NCBI RefSeq assembly: GCF_029360665.1
Contig: NZ_JARDUB010000003.1
Coordinates: 248,001-312,000 of the forward strand
From: Eudoraea chungangensis
GTDB taxonomy: Bacteria > Bacteroidota > Bacteroidia > Flavobacteriales > Flavobacteriaceae
Reading direction: 5' to 3'
Length of the DNA stretch: 64,000 nt
In this document: piece by piece, positions 61,581 to 64,000 of the stretch
How positions within the stretch are numbered: position 1 is the stretch's first letter
Layout of the letters: each line of letters opens with the position of its first letter
Program-made: the position numbers and the translations under genes
Notes under the pieces: generated by a model
Seen by the model: only the letters and a program-made list of their open reading frames with translations
Told to the model about the DNA's origin: nothing
Database searches by the model: none

Positions 61581-62072
61581 ATGGTATATAAAATCAGGAT
61601 CATTCTAGACACCGAAGAAGATATATTTCGAGATATTGAAATTGAACAAGATGTAAGTTTAGAAGATTTTCACAATGCAATTACCCAAGCATTTGGATTC
61701 CTTGGAAATGAGATGGCCTCTTTCTATACCTGTGATGAGAATTGGAACCAGGATGAAGAAATTCCGTTATTTGATACAAGCGAAGGGGACTCCCCTACTC
61801 GACTAATGCAAGACATCCCATTGTCTTCACTTGTTACTGAGAGTACGCCCAAATTAATTTATGTTTATGACTTTCTGAGTATGTGGACATTTTTTGTAGA
61901 GTTGGCGGATATCGTAGATAAGGAGGATGGAAGGGCTTATCCAAATGTTCTTTTTAGTTTTGGAGAGCTCCCGGAGTCACCACCTGAAAAAAACTTTGAA
62001 GCGGATTCAAGTCCGGAATTTGACACATTCGATAATTATGAGGATTTAGATTTTGATGAAAATTGGAACTAA
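61581..62072 (+). CDS. pRiA4b ORF-3-like (IS1096 passenger TnpR-like) protein
   Basis: A 163-residue soluble protein resembling the plasmid pRiA4b ORF-3 domain: VYKIRIILDTEEDIFRDIEIEQDVSLEDFHNAI (described across two strands), AFGFLGNEMASFYTCDENW and YVYDFLSMWTFFVEL. The C-terminus is acidic and low-complexity (DNYEDLDFDENWN). Databases also label this domain IS1096 element passenger TnpR, but no transposon is present here. Function is unknown. It lies between ctaA and a nucleoid-associated protein gene. Confidence 0.8.
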   Translation: MVYKIRIILDTEEDIFRDIEIEQDVSLEDFHNAITQAFGFLGNEMASFYTCDENWNQDEEIPLFDTSEGDSPTRLMQDIPLSSLVTESTPKLIYVYDFLSMWTFFVELADIVDKEDGRAYPNVLFSFGELPESPPEKNFEADSSPEFDTFDNYEDLDFDENWN

Positions 62073-62159
62073 ATACTTAATTACATCTTATACCTTACAT
62101 AGAATACATAAGACATCAACTAATAATTTTTATCCATATTCACTTAATTCCCAAAACTT

Positions 62160-63218
62160 ATGATTAACCTTTTCAACGCTCAGATTGAAAAAATAGCCCT
62201 TCACAAAATAGGCAATAAAAGCAAAGCAGAACCTATATTTCTATCTAAAGAAAATTTACGCCTTGATGATGAGACTAATGGGGTTTTAAAAGAATTTTTT
62301 CTCAAACCATTTAGAGAAAAAGAGGAAAACTATTACCAGTTAACACATGAGGTGGATGTTGAATTTAACGAAGTCTATAAGACGGCTAAATTACTGTTTG
62401 AAAATCCTGAAGAATTACATGACGCCTCCATTGATATCACAAAACACCTATATGCGCAGTCAAATCATCCACATATTAAAAGCGGTGAAATTTTTGTTGT
62501 ACACTTTACCAATATACTTTTAGACAATAAAAAAACGGAGGCTTTAGGGATTTTCAAAAGTGAATTAAAACACGATTTTCTTCAATTCAAAGAGAAAGAA
62601 GACAACTTAGAGCTTCATATTAAACAGGGAATAAACACCTCAAAATTAGATAAAGGATGTCTGGTTTTTAATGTATCCGTAGAAGAAGGTTATAAGGTTC
62701 TTTCTGTAGACAGCAATAGGTATGACACAAAGTATTGGCTAGAAGATTTTCTTGGGGTGAATGTGCTGGCAGATGAAAATTTCTACACAAAAAACTATTT
62801 AAAGTTCTGTCAAAATTTTGCCAAAGACGTTGTACTACCAGCAGAAGACAAAAAAGAGGAAGTAATGTTTATGAATAGGGCTGTTAATCATTTTGCCAAA
62901 AATGATGCCTTTGAAGAATCTTCCTTTCTGAATGAAGTTATGGATAATCCAGAGCTTATACCAGAATTTAAACACTATAAAACAGAGAAAGGTCCCAAAT
63001 ATAGTATAGAAGATATTTCTAGTTTCGATATAGCAAATAAAGCGGTATCAGATTCTCGAAAAAAGATGAAAAACGTCATTGAACTAGATACCAATATTCA
63101 GATAAAAATGGACTTTATTAATCCAGAATCTGCTGAGAAATTTGTAGAAAAAGGATGGGATGAGGAGAAACAAATGTATTATTATCTGGTCTACTTCAAT
63201 AAAGAACAAAAATCCTAA
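62160..63218 (+). CDS. 37-kDa nucleoid-associated protein (NdpA/YejK-like)
   Basis: A 352-residue protein of the nucleoid-associated protein family, which binds DNA non-specifically in enterobacteria. Family features are an N-terminal IEKIALHKIGNKSKAEPIFLS, the middle LEDFLGVN segment, NYLKFCQNFAKDVV and a C-terminal IKMDFINPESAEKFVEKGWDEEKQMYYYLVYFN region (described in parts). The family match is by overall pattern and size, so moderate confidence. It converges with the truncated gene at the window end, with 3 bases between stops. Confidence 0.78.
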   Translation: MINLFNAQIEKIALHKIGNKSKAEPIFLSKENLRLDDETNGVLKEFFLKPFREKEENYYQLTHEVDVEFNEVYKTAKLLFENPEELHDASIDITKHLYAQSNHPHIKSGEIFVVHFTNILLDNKKTEALGIFKSELKHDFLQFKEKEDNLELHIKQGINTSKLDKGCLVFNVSVEEGYKVLSVDSNRYDTKYWLEDFLGVNVLADENFYTKNYLKFCQNFAKDVVLPAEDKKEEVMFMNRAVNHFAKNDAFEESSFLNEVMDNPELIPEFKHYKTEKGPKYSIEDISSFDIANKAVSDSRKKMKNVIELDTNIQIKMDFINPESAEKFVEKGWDEEKQMYYYLVYFNKEQKS

Positions 63219-63221
63219 GAC

Positions 63222-64000
63222 TTAAGTTAGATTTATCCTCTTTTCAATTATTTGTTTCATACTTACGTCCTGATAATTACGTTTTACGAAATCTAACGCA
63301 AGGTCTAAGATTTGTCCCATGGTCTTACACTTCTTAAAACTTGCATCCAGAGTCAGGTCATAAATCTGTTTACTCAAAAACGTTATATTCTCGGGAAGAG
63401 AAATTTCGTCTTCCTTACAAATATCCACCAATCTGTTAATTCTGCGTCCAGAACTAATTATTCGTTTGGCCACGATGGATCGCTCCTCTATTTTATACTG
63501 GTCTACAGAGTCTCGCTGAAGCTTTTTCTGCACATTCTGTACCATGGTAAAATTTTCTTTAAAAAATTGTGGTCTGTATACCTTTAAATTTCCTTCGAAG
63601 CTCTGTTGATCAAAATCAATTGCTCTAATTTTATATACTACATGATCAAAATCGTGCATTGGAACAATTACATAATTATAAGAACGCATATCCCCCAAAA
63701 GTCTAATCATACAACGTTCATTGAACTTAACGAATTCTTTTGCTAATTGTGCCTTGTCACTTTCGGAACAGTTTGGCAGCATTTCTTTAATAAAAACGTC
63801 TCCTGGAATACCTGCAATATGCTCCTCAATAATGGTATCTTTATGTACCAAAAAGTTTAGATTATAAGGCGACAGCAAATGCTCTAATTCCAGTCCATAG
63901 ACTCTTGAAGCATCGGCTTTTTTAATATAGAAATACAGGAAATTATCGTTCAATATATTACGAACTTTAATTCGAAATGGCTTGGAATTCCCAAACGTAC
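63222..64000 (-). CDS. Protein of unknown function with kinase-like motifs (5' end outside window)
   Basis: The frame runs open to the right edge of the window; the only start-like codon inside (TTG at 63953) is preceded in frame by TFGNSKPFRIKVRNIL, so the gene is 5'-truncated. I do not recognise a named family. Counting from that TTG, GDMRSYN (Asp88, Asn93) followed by IRAIDFD (Asp113) recalls the catalytic loop and metal-binding motif of protein-kinase-like and aminoglycoside-phosphotransferase folds, in which the loop Asp and Asn are five residues apart and an Asp-Phe-x motif follows. The glycine-rich nucleotide loop would lie in the missing or N-terminal part. This is motif reading, not a family assignment. 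Confidence 0.6.
   Translation of the reverse strand, partial: TFGNSKPFRIKVRNILNDNFLYFYIKKADASRVYGLELEHLLSPYNLNFLVHKDTIIEEHIAGIPGDVFIKEMLPNCSESDKAQLAKEFVKFNERCMIRLLGDMRSYNYVIVPMHDFDHVVYKIRAIDFDQQSFEGNLKVYRPQFFKENFTMVQNVQKKLQRDSVDQYKIEERSIVAKRIISSGRRINRLVDICKEDEISLPENITFLSKQIYDLTLDASFKKCKTMGQILDLALDFVKRNYQDVSMKQIIEKRINLT

Noticed and set aside
61581-62072. Transposon implied by the 'IS1096 passenger TnpR' label
   Set aside because: The domain name is historical. There are no inverted repeats, transposase or target duplication nearby.

Overview
The window is an AT-rich, gene-dense chromosomal segment from a marine-type member of the Bacteroidota, most likely the family Flavobacteriaceae. The evidence is the protein families (DUF5683, DUF5606, DUF6122, DUF5916, OstA-like, GldI, PorP/SprF, a type IX secretion type B sorting domain), many SPase II lipoproteins, and repeated TAnnTTTG boxes (the Bacteroidota -7 promoter element) just upstream of genes on both strands. 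I see no rRNA, tRNA, CRISPR array, integrase, transposase or prophage. Apart from one giant repetitive surface-protein gene, this reads as ordinary core chromosome.

Layout. 1-4064 (+): end of a DUF5683 gene, dapB, a large signal peptidase I, a WbqC-like protein and DUF6122. 4061-8830 (-): a probable operon of a small membrane protein, mutL, two rhomboid proteases and an EEP-family phosphoesterase. 8953-10197 (-): a TPR membrane protein and ribH. 10313-12103 (+): recF, a lipoprotein and a DUF721 protein. 12310-13827 (-): ndk and a PhoD-like lipoprotein. 13947-16639 (+): a DHH phosphoesterase, gldI and a cyclophilin-FKBP fusion, ending in a strong hairpin shared with convergent pepD. 18195-26376: DUF3810 metalloprotease, a lipoprotein, an rRNA/tRNA methyltransferase, an M48 protease, then rsh (ppGpp), a Fur-family regulator and purA. 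26493-37176 (+): a Tat-exported beta-propeller, OstA-like protein, class III aminotransferase, TPR protein, two DUF368 (PopT-type) lipid-carrier translocases, aroE and a DUF349 coiled-coil protein. 37191-43506: DUF1080 lipoprotein, DUF5916 outer-membrane protein, and an esterase / SGNH hydrolase / GH20 hexosaminidase trio. 43516-45904: DUF5606, def, ruvX and dapD. 46003-49866: four glycosyltransferases. 49903-51970: TsaC-like protein and CCA nucleotidyltransferase. 52285-60388: giant surface protein plus its PorP/SprF partner. 60517-64000: heme A synthase, a pRiA4b ORF-3-like protein, a 37-kDa nucleoid-associated protein and a truncated gene of unknown function with kinase-like motifs.

The most striking locus is 52285-60388. 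It encodes a 2381-residue acidic, Ca-binding-type repeat protein with a type B type IX secretion signal. Inside it lie an 896-bp direct duplication, with one substitution noticed between copies, and 20 head-to-tail repeats of exactly 204 bp (68 residues). The next gene encodes a PorP/SprF-family protein, matching the SprB/SprF arrangement of gliding adhesins. With gldI elsewhere in the window, this suggests a gliding, type IX-secreting bacterium. Other points worth a look are a MutL whose endonuclease motifs look degenerate, diverged tandem DUF368 proteins, promoter boxes so close to start codons that the mRNAs may be leaderless, and kinase-like motifs in the last, partial gene.
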